Assembly: GCA_021155855.1 (NCBI GenBank)
Contig: JAJNAZ010000025.1
Span: forward strand, 1-37,131
DNA length: 37,131 nucleotides
Reading direction: 5' to 3'
Source: Solirubrobacterales bacterium
GTDB taxonomy: Bacteria > Actinomycetota > Thermoleophilia > Solirubrobacterales > 70-9
The notes below the pieces were generated by a model that saw nothing but the letters and a program-made list of their open reading frames with translations, did no database searches and had not been told where the DNA came from. Positions 24,555-32,580 of this stretch are shown piece after piece. A program made the position numbers and the translations under genes. Positions within the stretch are counted from its first letter, which is position 1, and the number at the start of each line of letters is the position of its first letter.

Positions 24555-24800
24555 TGCTGCGCAACTCGAAGCTGAGGGTGGGGATGCTCGCGCTCGCGGT
24601 GGTCGCGCTCGCGATTCCGGCGCTGGCACTGGCGGGCAAGAACACCGTCGTCACGACCGCGAAGCTGCAGGGCAAGAACGAGGTCCCGAGCCCGGAGACC
24701 GCAACGGCAAGGGCGCGGTCGAGGTTACGTCAACGTCCATAACCCGGAGTACCCGGACGGCGCGATTCGCGGCCAGCTCGAGCTGGCAACCGCCCCCTGA
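24555..24800 (+). pseudogene. CHRD-domain secreted protein, internally deleted and frameshifted
   Basis: The gene keeps a strong ribosome-binding site (GAGGAGG), an ATG (24555) and an intact signal peptide (hydrophobic core MLALAVVALAIPALALA), followed by the CHRD opening TAKLQGKNEVPSPET. The frame then shifts. A second frame carries NGKGAVEV and a third carries YVNVHNPEYPDGAIRGQL, the conserved end of CHRD domains, to TGA 24798-24800. The roughly 60 residues that normally separate these blocks are missing. The reading frame from the ATG stops at about 24742. The original protein would have been a small exported beta-rich protein of unknown function. Confidence 0.75.
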
Positions 24801-24815
24801 GGCTGACCTGGCGGT

Positions 24816-26576
24816 TCAACCGTTCGCCCCGGCCGAGGGGTCGGCCCGCGCCCGGTCGGGAATCAACGGGCAGGGCTCCTCGGCATCGGGGGGACGGGCG
24901 GCGCGCTGCAGCGCCTCCGGCACCACCGCGCCGTCTTCGAGGCTCACCGTCAGGGCGCCGGCGCCCGCCGGCGCCCTGGCCGGGCCGTCGGCGGGCAGCT
25001 CCTCGACGCAGATCCGGTTGCCGCGCAGCTCCCAGGCAAGGTAGTCGCGGCCGTGCTGTTCGTCGAGCAGCTCCCCCGGGGCGAAGACCACGGTCGACCG
25101 AGGCCCGAGCTGGGACCGAAGCTCGGCCAGCGCCGGCGAGTAACCGCTCGGCCCGACCGGCCCGTTGGCGAGGGCAAGCACGCTCGAGCCGCCCGCGGCG
25201 ACCAGGAACGCGGCGGCCACCAGCGCCGGCGCGGCGGCACCTAGCGCCCTGATCGTTACCAGGGCGACGAGCGGGCTCGCGAGCACGAGCGCCTTCGCCT
25301 CCTGATACGGCGTTCCGGCGACCAGCGAGTAGAGCCACAGCAGCGCCGCCGCCACCAGCGCCGCGGGGACCGCGCCCTCGCCGCGCCGCCACCACCAGGC
25401 AAGCCCGAAGCCGAGCGCCGCGAGGCCGAAGGCTGCCCCGAGGTAAAAGGCGACCGCGGGCACGGCGCCGTCGCCGGGCTCGACCCGGAAGTCGCCCGAG
25501 GGCCAAATCCCCAGGGCCTCGAGTGGCGAGAGGCGGTCGAAGAGGTTGCCGAGGCCCTCACCGTCGGGGTCGAAGGTCTCGAAGTCGGCGAAGTCGGCGA
25601 TCCGGCCCGCCTCGGGCGCGATCGCGACCACCAGCACCAGCAGCGTGATCAGCGCCGTTGGCGCCGCCCGGCGCGCCAGTCGCAGCGCTTCGGCGAACGG
25701 GCGCCGAGGCGCCGCCCGTCCGAGCTCGAACGCCGCCCAGACGGCGAGCGCGCCGATGAGCCAGGCGAGCCCGGGGAAGCTGTAGACGTAGACACTGCCG
25801 ATCGCGAGCACCGCCAGCGGCATCGCCTCGAGCGCTCCCGGAGCTCGGGACTCGCCCGGCGCTCGGCCCCGGGCGAGGTGACGCAGCGCGATCGCGAAGG
25901 CGAGCACGAACAGCGCCTGCATGGTCTCCTTGAACGCACCCTGGACCAGGTAGGCGGCGACCAGGTAAGTGAGGCCGATGCAGAGCGCCCCGGCGGTGCG
26001 CCGCCAGGCCCCGCGCATGTCGAACAGCGCCAGCGGCGCCAGGCAGGCGGCGACCGCGACGGCCAGCGTCAGGCCGTTGAACGCCTCGACCGCGCTCGGC
26101 CCGAGGGCGCTGACGGCGACGACGATCGAGTGCGGGCCGAGCGGGTAGCCGTCGGCGATCAGCCGCTCGCTGCCGCCGGAGGCGAGCCGGTCGGCCGCGA
26201 ACAGGTGCTGGGACATGTCGGGGTTGAGCCCCGTGCCGAGGATCCCGAAGCGGGCCTCGACGATGAACGGCAGCGAGGCGAGCAGCAGCGCCGCGAGCCC
26301 GACCCACGGCGCGTCGCCCACGGTCGCGGACCGCCACGAGACCCGGCCGCGAAGCAGGAGCGTCGCGGCGGCCGCGGCGGCCGCGATCGCGACCAGCGCC
26401 GCGGTTCCCTCCCCCGGCAGGCGGACCGTCCACCAGGCAAGCGGGCAGAGGGCGGCGAGCCCGACCGCCGGCGCCAGCCACGACCACTCGCGCCGCCCGC
26501 AAGCGGCGAGGATCGCCTGCCCGGCGAGCGACGAGGCGCCGAAAACGACGACGAAGGACGCGTAGGTCCCGAGCAT
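24816..26576 (-). CDS. Large polytopic membrane protein, possible GT-C-type glycosyltransferase
   Basis: 586 residues, with about 12 or more hydrophobic segments over residues 1-480 and a soluble C-terminal domain (about 480-586: LRSQLGPRSTVVFAPGELLDEQHGRDYLAWELRG). The first extracytoplasmic loop carries LNPDMSQHLFAADRLASGG, an acidic D..xH-like element reminiscent of GT-C transferases and related envelope-sugar proteins. No specific family is certain. Function would be at the membrane with a lipid-linked sugar donor, if the guess is right. The start ATG (26574-26576) is 110 bases downstream of a 19-residue peptide gene on the same strand; the 3' end converges with the CHRD remnant. Confidence 0.6.
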   Translation of the reverse strand: MLGTYASFVVVFGASSLAGQAILAACGRREWSWLAPAVGLAALCPLAWWTVRLPGEGTAALVAIAAAAAAATLLLRGRVSWRSATVGDAPWVGLAALLLASLPFIVEARFGILGTGLNPDMSQHLFAADRLASGGSERLIADGYPLGPHSIVVAVSALGPSAVEAFNGLTLAVAVAACLAPLALFDMRGAWRRTAGALCIGLTYLVAAYLVQGAFKETMQALFVLAFAIALRHLARGRAPGESRAPGALEAMPLAVLAIGSVYVYSFPGLAWLIGALAVWAAFELGRAAPRRPFAEALRLARRAAPTALITLLVLVVAIAPEAGRIADFADFETFDPDGEGLGNLFDRLSPLEALGIWPSGDFRVEPGDGAVPAVAFYLGAAFGLAALGFGLAWWWRRGEGAVPAALVAAALLWLYSLVAGTPYQEAKALVLASPLVALVTIRALGAAAPALVAAAFLVAAGGSSVLALANGPVGPSGYSPALAELRSQLGPRSTVVFAPGELLDEQHGRDYLAWELRGNRICVEELPADGPARAPAGAGALTVSLEDGAVVPEALQRAARPPDAEEPCPLIPDRARADPSAGANG

Positions 26577-26685
26577 CGGCGGCGAGCATATTGGCGGCGG
26601 CCGCGGCTGCTCATACAGTTGGCGCCCTCACCGTCGTCCCGCTGAGGCAACGATCGAGGCGCTCCCCCCGCCGGCCCCAACCCGG

Positions 26686-26745
26686 CTACGCGATCAGAAT
26701 GATCAGCAGAATGATGATCAGCAGCGTCCCGATGCCGATGTACAT
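26686..26745 (-). CDS. 19-residue hydrophobic membrane peptide
   Basis: ATG (26743-26745) to TAG (26686-26688) encodes MYIGIGTLLIIILLIILIA, a single transmembrane helix with almost no flanks. A perfect Shine-Dalgarno, AAAGGAGG, lies 5 bases upstream, and a strong sigma-B-type promoter is placed about 35-40 bases before that. Such a combination is unlikely by chance for a 60-base frame. Small hydrophobic stress peptides of this style occur in Actinobacteria, but I cannot name the family. A membrane-modulating or type I toxin-like role is possible; no antitoxin RNA is evident. Confidence 0.65.
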   Translation of the reverse strand: MYIGIGTLLIIILLIILIA

Positions 26746-26787
26746 GTCGTCCTCCTTTCGAGGCCGTCAATGACCTGCCCGAACGAG

Positions 26788-26812
26788 ATACCCGCCGCGT
26801 GCGGCGCGAAAC
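26788..26812 (-). promoter_or_regulatory. Sigma-B/F-type general-stress promoter
   Basis: On the minus strand GTTT (26809-26812), 15 bases, then GGGTAT (26788-26793) is an exact match to the GTTT-N15-GGGTAT core recognised by actinobacterial stress sigma factors of the SigB/SigF group. It sits between the GNAT stop codon and the 19-residue peptide gene, with a predicted transcript start near 26780. Confidence 0.6.
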
Positions 26813-26834
26813 GGGCCCAGCGACGGGAACGGCC

Positions 26835-27296
26835 TCAGAGATCGCGCTCGTAGACGAGCATCTGCGGACCGTCGGGCTCGCCCTCACGGTTGCTGAACCC
26901 GCAGCTCTCATAGAGCCCGATCGCCGCGGTGTCGTCGACGCTCGTCCCGAGATCGATGCGAACCGCGCCCGCCTCGCGAGCGGCGTCCATCGTCGCCTCG
27001 AGCATGGCGCGACCGATGCCCTGACCGCGCCGCTCGGGGGCGACGTAGAGCTCCTCGAGATAGGCATCGAGCCCCTCGGCCCAGAGCGCCGGCCGGAGCC
27101 TCAGCACGGCGATCCCGTCGGGTCGCTCGCCACCGAGCAGCACCGTGATCTCGCCCTCCGCCATCAGCCGCCGGGCCCGTTCGCTGAGCGCCTCGACGCC
27201 CGGCGTCGGCTCGTCGAACTCGGTGTTGAAGTCGTGCAGCAGCCGTGCAACCTCCGGGGCATCGGCTGCGCCGGCGCGGCGGACGCGGATCTCCAT
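26835..27296 (-). CDS. GNAT family N-acetyltransferase
   Basis: 153 residues spanning a whole GNAT fold. The acetyl-CoA loop is PERRGQGIGRAML (about residues 88-100), followed by GAVRIDLGTSVDDTAAIGLYESCGF, typical of the last strands. It transfers an acetyl group to an amine, but the substrate is not predictable. The start ATG is at 27294-27296. It is divergent from the small membrane protein gene 88 bases away and ends just before the stress promoter of the 19-residue peptide. Confidence 0.9.
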   Translation of the reverse strand: MEIRVRRAGAADAPEVARLLHDFNTEFDEPTPGVEALSERARRLMAEGEITVLLGGERPDGIAVLRLRPALWAEGLDAYLEELYVAPERRGQGIGRAMLEATMDAAREAGAVRIDLGTSVDDTAAIGLYESCGFSNREGEPDGPQMLVYERDL

Positions 27297-27383
27297 GACC
27301 GTATGGTCGCCGACCGGGGGGCGCCGTTACATGCGCGGACCTCCGGGCCGTGCACTCACAGGCATTAGCATCATCGGACTCCG

Positions 27384-27755
27384 ATGCCGAGCACTCAGAG
27401 GCTGATCGCAGCGTTCGCCCTCGGTCGAATTGCATTCGGCGTCGGGCTGATCGCCGCGCCCGAGCGGGTCGCGAGCGGGTGGATCGGCGAGGATGCCCGG
27501 CGCCGTGCCGTGAAGATCGCCGTCCGCGGCCTCGGCGCTCGCGACGTTGCACTCTCCGCGGGCGCGCTCGCGTTCGCGCGTGATGGCGACGCGGCGCGGC
27601 CGTGGCTGCTCTCGGCGGTCGCCTGCGACTGTGCCGACGTCGCCGCGACGATCGCCGCTGGCGACGCGATTCCCGAACGCGCGCGGGTCGGCACCCTCGC
27701 CTTGGCAGGAGGCTCAGCGCTCGTCGGCTCGGCCCTCGCGGCCGCCGTTCGCTAG
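27384..27755 (+). CDS. Small membrane protein of unknown function
   Basis: 123 residues with four hydrophobic segments (RLIAAFALGRIAFGVGLIAA; VRGLGARDVALSAGALAF; WLLSAVACDCADVAATIAA; LALAGGSALVGSALAAAV). The layout, with RIAFGVGLIAAPERV near the N-terminus and a C-x-DxxD-like CDCADV, resembles DUF4267-type hypothetical membrane proteins. No function is known to me. The start ATG at 27384 lacks a clear Shine-Dalgarno. It lies upstream of the photolyase cluster and is separated from it by a stress-type promoter. Confidence 0.6.
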   Translation: MPSTQRLIAAFALGRIAFGVGLIAAPERVASGWIGEDARRRAVKIAVRGLGARDVALSAGALAFARDGDAARPWLLSAVACDCADVAATIAAGDAIPERARVGTLALAGGSALVGSALAAAVR

Positions 27756-27798
27756 CGGGCTCCGGCTCGTCGCCTGGAGCCGACGGGCCCATTGACGA

Positions 27799-27826
27799 GG
27801 TTGAATAGCGTCCATCGAACGGGTAC
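27799..27826 (+). promoter_or_regulatory. Candidate sigma-B-type promoter of the photolyase cluster
   Basis: GGTTG (27799-27803), a 17-base spacer and GGGTAC (27821-27826) match the actinobacterial stress-sigma consensus (GGTTT, 15-17 bases, GGGTAT) with two mismatches. Transcription would begin within a few bases of the ATG at 27837, giving a leaderless or nearly leaderless message. An overlapping TTGACG (27792-27797) has no good -10 partner. Confidence 0.4.
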
Positions 27827-27836
27827 TCGGACGACG

Positions 27837-28754
27837 ATGAGAGCGTTGATAACAGGCGCGACCGGCTTCGTCGGCGGCCGACTGGCCCGGGCCCTGGCAG
27901 AGGCCGGCATGGATACCCGATGCCTGGTCCGGGATCGCCGTCGCGCTGGCCATCTTCTCGACGCAGGGCACGAGGTCCGGGAGGGTGACGTGCTCGACCC
28001 GGCCAGCCTCAGGGGCACCGGCGAGGAGGTCGACGTCGCCTATTACCTGATCCACTCGATGGGCCGAGGTGGAGACGCCGACTTCGCGGAGCGCGAGCGC
28101 CGCGCCGCGCGCAACTTCGCTCGCATGGCCGCCACCGATGGCGTACCGCGAGTCGTGTACCTCGGTGGTCTCGGGAACGGGGGTGGCTCCAAGCATCTGC
28201 GAAGTCGTCACGAGACGGCGGAGCTGCTCGCCGACGAAGGACCGCCGCTGACCTACTTCCGGGCGTCGATGGTCGTCGGCGCCGGCAGCGAGTCGTATCG
28301 CACGCTGCGCTATCTCGTCAGCAGGCTGCCGGTGATGATCGCGCCGTCGTGGCTGCGGACTCCCACTCAGCCGATCGGGATCGATGACGTCGTCGCCTAT
28401 CTGCGCGCCGCGCCCACCATCGGCGCTGCCGCCGGGCGCGAGGTGCAGATCGGGGGCCCCGACGTGCTCTCCTACGGCGACATGCTCGGCGAGATGGCTG
28501 AGGCGCTCGGGGTCGCGCGGCGGCCGATGGTTCCGGTGCCGCTGCTCTCCCCCACGCTCTCCTCGCTCTGGATCGGCCTGGTCACACCCGTCGACGCCGG
28601 CGTCGCCAGGCCCCTGATCGAGGGATTGAGCACCAAGACCGTGGTCACTGACCCGAGCGGCGCCGCGCTGTTCGAGGTCGAGCCGGTGCCGTTTCGCGAG
28701 GCGCTGGATCGGGCTGTGGCCGAGGAGCGAAGTGGCGTGAGCGACGAGCGATGA
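27837..28754 (+). CDS. Atypical SDR / NAD(P)H-binding protein (NmrA/NDUFA9-like)
   Basis: 305 residues. A Rossmann start, MRALITGATGFVGGRLARALAE, has the GxxGxxG nucleotide motif at residues 7-13. It is followed by GDVLDPASL and VDVAYYLIHSMGRGG, the family block in which the classical YxxxK active site is lost or altered. The C-terminal half (QPIGIDDVVAYLRAAP, GGPDVLSYGDMLGEMAEALG) matches extended atypical SDRs. It likely binds NAD(P) and acts as a reductase or as a redox-sensing protein. The start ATG at 27837 is preceded by the stress-type promoter. The stop lies 9 bases before a possible GTG of phr. Confidence 0.88.
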   Translation: MRALITGATGFVGGRLARALAEAGMDTRCLVRDRRRAGHLLDAGHEVREGDVLDPASLRGTGEEVDVAYYLIHSMGRGGDADFAERERRAARNFARMAATDGVPRVVYLGGLGNGGGSKHLRSRHETAELLADEGPPLTYFRASMVVGAGSESYRTLRYLVSRLPVMIAPSWLRTPTQPIGIDDVVAYLRAAPTIGAAAGREVQIGGPDVLSYGDMLGEMAEALGVARRPMVPVPLLSPTLSSLWIGLVTPVDAGVARPLIEGLSTKTVVTDPSGAALFEVEPVPFREALDRAVAEERSGVSDER

Positions 28755-28796
28755 GCCGGCAGGGTGCCCTTGCAGTCTCGACCGCAAGCGCCTGAG

Positions 28797-30188
28797 ATGA
28801 GCTCGCTCCTGTGGTATCGCCGGGACCTGCGGGTCCGCGATCATCCGGCGCTTCGCGCCGCCTCCAAGGATCGGGTCGTGCCGGTGTTCTGCTTCGATGA
28901 CCGGCTGCTGCACGGTCGTCACGCCTCGGGCGCGCGAACCCAGTTCCTGCTCGAGTGCCTGGTCGACCTCGACGCGTCCCTGCGCGAGCGGGGGTCGGGC
29001 CTCGTGATCAGACATGGCCCGCCCGAGCGAGAGCTGGTTATGCTCGCGCGCGAGCTGGGCGCCGGGCGCGTTCACTTCACCGGCGATGTGAGCCCGTTCG
29101 CGCGGCGGCGCGGCGCACGCGTCGAGCGAGCGCTGCGCAAGGCCGGGATCGAATCGCTCGCACACCCGGGCCTGAACGCGGTCGACGACGTCGCCGAGCT
29201 GCGGACCAAGGCCGGCAAGCCCTACACCGTGTTCTCGCCCTTTCATCGCGCCTGGCTCACAGCCGAGCGCCGCGCGGTGCTCGAGGCCCCGCGCGAGCTG
29301 ACACCGTTGCCGTCCGGACTGAGGAAGGGACGCATACCCTCACTGGAATCGCTTGGCCTCGAGCAGGAGGTAGCCGATCCTCCGCCAGGGGGTGAGACCG
29401 AGGCGCGGCGGGCAGCGAACCGGTTCCTGCATCGTCCGCTGCACGACTATGCCGCCGACCACGACGCGCTCGGGCGCGACCGCACCTCACGACTCTCCCC
29501 CTACCTGCACTTCGGCTGCCTCGCCCCGCGCGAGCTCGAGGGTCGCCTGCCTCGGGGGGAGGGCCCCGAGGCATTCCGCCGGCAGCTGTGCTGGCGCGAC
29601 TTCCACCATCACGTGCTCGCGCACTTCCCCCGGAACGCGCGCTCGGAGTTCCAGCAGCGCTACCGGGGCAAGATCAAGTGGAGCTACGCGAAGCGGCGAT
29701 TCGAGGCCTGGACCGAGGGGCACACCGGCTACCCGCTGGTCGACGCCGCGATGCGCCAGCTTCGCAGAGAGGGCTGGATGCACAATCGTGCCCGGCTGGT
29801 CGTCGGCTCGTTCTTGACCAAGCACCTGGGGATCGACTGGCGCTGGGGCGAGCGCTGGTTCATGCGCCTGCTGGTCGACGGCGACGAGGCCAACAACAAC
29901 GGAAACTGGCAGTGGATCGCTTCGGTCGGCACGGATCCCCAGCCGGCGTTCCGGCGCATCTACAACCCCGCCCGCCAGATGGAGCGGTTCGACCCCAACG
30001 GCGACTACGTGCGCCGCTACGTCCCCGAGCTTTGCGGCGTACCCGATCGCTATCTCGCCGAGCCCTGGAAGATGCCGGCGGAGGTCCAGCGCGAGGCCGG
30101 CTGCGTGATCGGCGAGGACTATCCGGGGCCCATCGTCGATCACAGCAGGGCCCGCGAGGAGGCGCTGGAGCGCTACCGGTCAGGGTGA
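28797..30188 (+). CDS. phr: Deoxyribodipyrimidine photolyase (class I type)
   Basis: Repairs UV pyrimidine dimers using blue light. 463 residues from ATG 28797, which fits the family N-terminus LLWYRRDLRVRDHPAL; a GTG at 28764 is an alternative. The N-terminal antenna-binding alpha/beta domain (1-130) is followed by the FAD-binding helical domain: TSRLSPYLHFGCLAPRE, QLCWRDFHHHVLAHFP, GYPLVDAAMRQLRREGWMHNR, then DGDEANNNGNWQWIASVGTD and NPARQMERFDPNGDYVRRY. The flavin and DNA-contact residues (NNNGNWQW) are intact. It is the second gene of a plus-strand stress cluster, just after the atypical SDR gene and 62 bases before the next SDR gene. Confidence 0.95.
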   Translation: MSSLLWYRRDLRVRDHPALRAASKDRVVPVFCFDDRLLHGRHASGARTQFLLECLVDLDASLRERGSGLVIRHGPPERELVMLARELGAGRVHFTGDVSPFARRRGARVERALRKAGIESLAHPGLNAVDDVAELRTKAGKPYTVFSPFHRAWLTAERRAVLEAPRELTPLPSGLRKGRIPSLESLGLEQEVADPPPGGETEARRAANRFLHRPLHDYAADHDALGRDRTSRLSPYLHFGCLAPRELEGRLPRGEGPEAFRRQLCWRDFHHHVLAHFPRNARSEFQQRYRGKIKWSYAKRRFEAWTEGHTGYPLVDAAMRQLRREGWMHNRARLVVGSFLTKHLGIDWRWGERWFMRLLVDGDEANNNGNWQWIASVGTDPQPAFRRIYNPARQMERFDPNGDYVRRYVPELCGVPDRYLAEPWKMPAEVQREAGCVIGEDYPGPIVDHSRAREEALERYRSG

Positions 30189-30250
30189 ATTCGTGAGCGA
30201 CACTGATCCGATGCGGTAGCGGGCGGGTAGTAGGGCCGAAGTCGTGGCCG

Positions 30251-31285
30251 GTGGCCGCGGCCCCGCCCGTATCCGGACCTCGGAGAAACTCGATTCGTCA
30301 GCTCCTCGACAAAGCGTTAGACCTCACCATCGCCCCCGGCTACACGGCGGCCGGGTACCGGCTCCGGGGGCTCTCCTGGGAGGACGCGATCGCGGGCGGC
30401 TTCGTCCGTGGCGGGGTCGCACTGGTGACCGGGGCGAGCTCGGGGCTCGGCCAAGCGACTTGCGAAGGCCTCGCCGTCGCCGGCGCGCGGGTTCACATGC
30501 TGGTCCGCAACCGGGAACGCGGCGAGCGGGCGCGCGAGCAGATCGTCGAGCGCTTGGGGGAGCGTGGGGTGAGGCCGGAGCTGAGGCTCGAGCTCTGCGA
30601 TCTCGCCGAGCCTCGCTCGATTCGCGAGTTCGCCTCGCGTTTCACCGAACGGGAGCGCGAGCTCACGGTGCTGGTCAACAACGCGGGCGTCCTGCCCCCC
30701 GAGCGGGTTCGGACGAAGGAAGGATTCGAGCTCACCTTCGCAACCAACGTGGTCGGCCCCTTTTTGCTCACGAACCTGCTCCTGCCCGCGCTGCGCCGCG
30801 GCGCGCCATCACGGGTGGTCACCGTCACCTCCGGAGGCATGTATGCGGCCGGACTCGACGTGGACGACCTCCAGCTCGAGCGACGTGATTACGCCGGCAC
30901 CCGGTTCTACGCCCACACGAAGCGGGTCCAGGTCGCGCTCACCGAGCTCTGGGCGGAGCGGGAGCGCGGGCACGGAATCGCCTTCTTTGCCATGCACCCC
31001 GGATGGGCGGACACCCCCGGACTGGCGCGCTCGCTGCCACGTTTTCATCGGCTGCTGAAGCCGGCGCTGCGCGACGCCCACCAGGGCGCCGACACGATCG
31101 TCTGGCTCGCGACCGTGGCCAAGCCACCCGGAGACTCGGGTGAGCTCTGGCAAGACCGTCGCGTGCGTCCCAAGCACCGACTCCCTCGGACCAGGGAGGG
31201 GGCCGCCGAGCGCGAGCGGCTGTGGTCGGAGCTCAGTCGGCTGGTCGAATCGCCGGGGCCGGAGCCGGGGGCGCCGGGGAAGTGA
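30251..31285 (+). CDS. Short-chain dehydrogenase/reductase
   Basis: 344 residues from GTG 30251. After an N-terminal stretch of about 50 residues, the classical SDR core has TGASSGLG (nucleotide binding), LVNNAGVL, a catalytic Ser in VTVTSGGMYAAG, and YAHTK as the YxxxK active site, then MHPGWADTPG. The long N-terminal segment (LLDKALDLTIAPGYTAAGYRLRG) and this active-site style resemble DHRS12-like dehydrogenases. The substrate is unknown but, from context, probably a lipid or oxidised lipid. The stop overlaps the next start by 4 bases (GTGA), so this gene and the FAD enzyme are translationally coupled. Confidence 0.9.
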   Translation: MAAAPPVSGPRRNSIRQLLDKALDLTIAPGYTAAGYRLRGLSWEDAIAGGFVRGGVALVTGASSGLGQATCEGLAVAGARVHMLVRNRERGERAREQIVERLGERGVRPELRLELCDLAEPRSIREFASRFTERERELTVLVNNAGVLPPERVRTKEGFELTFATNVVGPFLLTNLLLPALRRGAPSRVVTVTSGGMYAAGLDVDDLQLERRDYAGTRFYAHTKRVQVALTELWAERERGHGIAFFAMHPGWADTPGLARSLPRFHRLLKPALRDAHQGADTIVWLATVAKPPGDSGELWQDRRVRPKHRLPRTREGAAERERLWSELSRLVESPGPEPGAPGK

Positions 31286-32580
31286 AGGTCGCGATCGTGG
31301 GCGCCGGCATCTCCGGACTCGTCGCCGCGCGGATGCTTCACCTCGCCGGCCATCAGGTGTGCGTGTTCGAGGCCGGCGACCATGTCGGCGGGCACGCAAA
31401 CACGATCAGGGTCGAGACCGAGTCCGGCGCATGGAACGTCGACACGGGATTCGTCGTCCTCAACGATCGCAATTACCCCAACCTCGAGCGCCTGCTCAAC
31501 GAACTCGCGGTGCCGACCCAGACCGCGCCGATGAGCTTCGGCGTCTCCGACGGCGACGGGCGGTTCGAATGGGCGGCGCGTCCGCTCGGTCTCTTCGCCC
31601 GCCCGGCGCACGTGATCGACCCGCGATTTCATCGGATGCTGCTCGACCTGGTTCGTTTCAACCGCGAGGCGCGCGGTCTCATCGGGCTCAATGGACACGG
31701 ACCATCGCTGCGCCGCTTCCTCGCCGACGGTCGCTACTCGCCCTATTTCGTCGAGCGCTTCATCGCGCCGCAGGCAGCGGCGATCTGGTCCGCACACCCG
31801 GAGGAGCTGTGGTCGTTCCCCGCCAGCTTTTTGGCCGAGTTCTTCGACAACCACGGTGCGCTGCAACTTCTCGGCCGCCCGCGCTGGCGCTCGATCACCG
31901 GCGGCGCGGCTCGCTACGTGAAGGCGCTGACCGCGCCGTTTCGCGATCGGGTTCACCTGCGCACGCCCGTGCGGACGGTCCGCCGCGACCACGCCGGCGT
32001 CGAGATCGTCCTCGACGACACCGTCGAACGCGCCGACGAGGTCGTGATCGCCACCCACTCGGACCAGGCGCTGGCAATGCTCGCCCTGCCCACCCGGGCC
32101 GAGGAGGAGCTGCTGGGCGCGTTCCCCTACCGTCGCAACGAAGTGGTGCTGCATACCGACACCAACCTGATGCCCGCGCGGCGAACGGCCTGGGCGAGCT
32201 GGAACTACCACCTCGACGGGGGCGACGACGGCGCGACCGTCACCTACCACATGAACCGCTTGCAGGCTCTGGATGCGGACCCCCAGTTCCTCGTCACCTT
32301 GAACCGAAGTGCGGCGATCGACCCCGTGCAGGTGATCCGGCGGCTCGACTACTCCCATCCCGTCTACACCCGCGAGGGGATCGCCGCCCAGCGGCGCTGG
32401 GAAGAGATATCGGGGCGCAACCGGACCCACTACTGCGGCGCCTACTGGCGTTGGGGCTTCCACGAGGACGGCGTCTGGTCGGCGATGCGCGCCTGCGCGA
32501 CGCTCGCTGCCGGCGCGCCACCGGATGATGACAGGGCGACGGATGGGCTCGCCGAGGCGCTCGTCGTCGAGACCGGATGA
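31282..32580 (+). CDS. FAD-dependent amine-oxidase-like NAD/FAD-binding protein
   Basis: 432 residues from GTG 31282. The dinucleotide motif GAGISGLVAARML (residues about 7-19) and the GHANTI region that follows FEAGDHVGG are typical of the NAD/FAD-binding amine-oxidase-like family found next to DUF1365 genes. Further family blocks are DTGFVVLNDRNYPNL, RFIAPQAAAIWSAHPEEL, VVIATHSDQALAML and HPVYTREGIAAQRRWEEI. In proteobacterial singlet-oxygen and light regulons the homologue is thought to act on membrane fatty acids. It overlaps both the upstream SDR and the downstream DUF1365 gene by 4 bases. Confidence 0.88.
   Translation: MKVAIVGAGISGLVAARMLHLAGHQVCVFEAGDHVGGHANTIRVETESGAWNVDTGFVVLNDRNYPNLERLLNELAVPTQTAPMSFGVSDGDGRFEWAARPLGLFARPAHVIDPRFHRMLLDLVRFNREARGLIGLNGHGPSLRRFLADGRYSPYFVERFIAPQAAAIWSAHPEELWSFPASFLAEFFDNHGALQLLGRPRWRSITGGAARYVKALTAPFRDRVHLRTPVRTVRRDHAGVEIVLDDTVERADEVVIATHSDQALAMLALPTRAEEELLGAFPYRRNEVVLHTDTNLMPARRTAWASWNYHLDGGDDGATVTYHMNRLQALDADPQFLVTLNRSAAIDPVQVIRRLDYSHPVYTREGIAAQRRWEEISGRNRTHYCGAYWRWGFHEDGVWSAMRACATLAAGAPPDDDRATDGLAEALVVETG

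Noticed and set aside
26686-26745. Type I toxin-antitoxin locus
   Set aside because: The 19-residue helix is toxin-like in size, but I found no convincing antisense promoter or structured antitoxin RNA opposite it, so the assignment is not claimed.
27792-27836. TTGACG at 27792 as a housekeeping -35 box and an ATT/upstream start for the SDR
   Set aside because: No acceptable -10 occurs 16-18 bases downstream, and the Rossmann N-terminus begins exactly at ATG 27837.
31045-32463. Minus-strand open frame opposite the FAD-dependent gene
   Set aside because: Shadow of the FAD protein and SDR genes, whose motifs and 4-base overlaps are clear on the plus strand.
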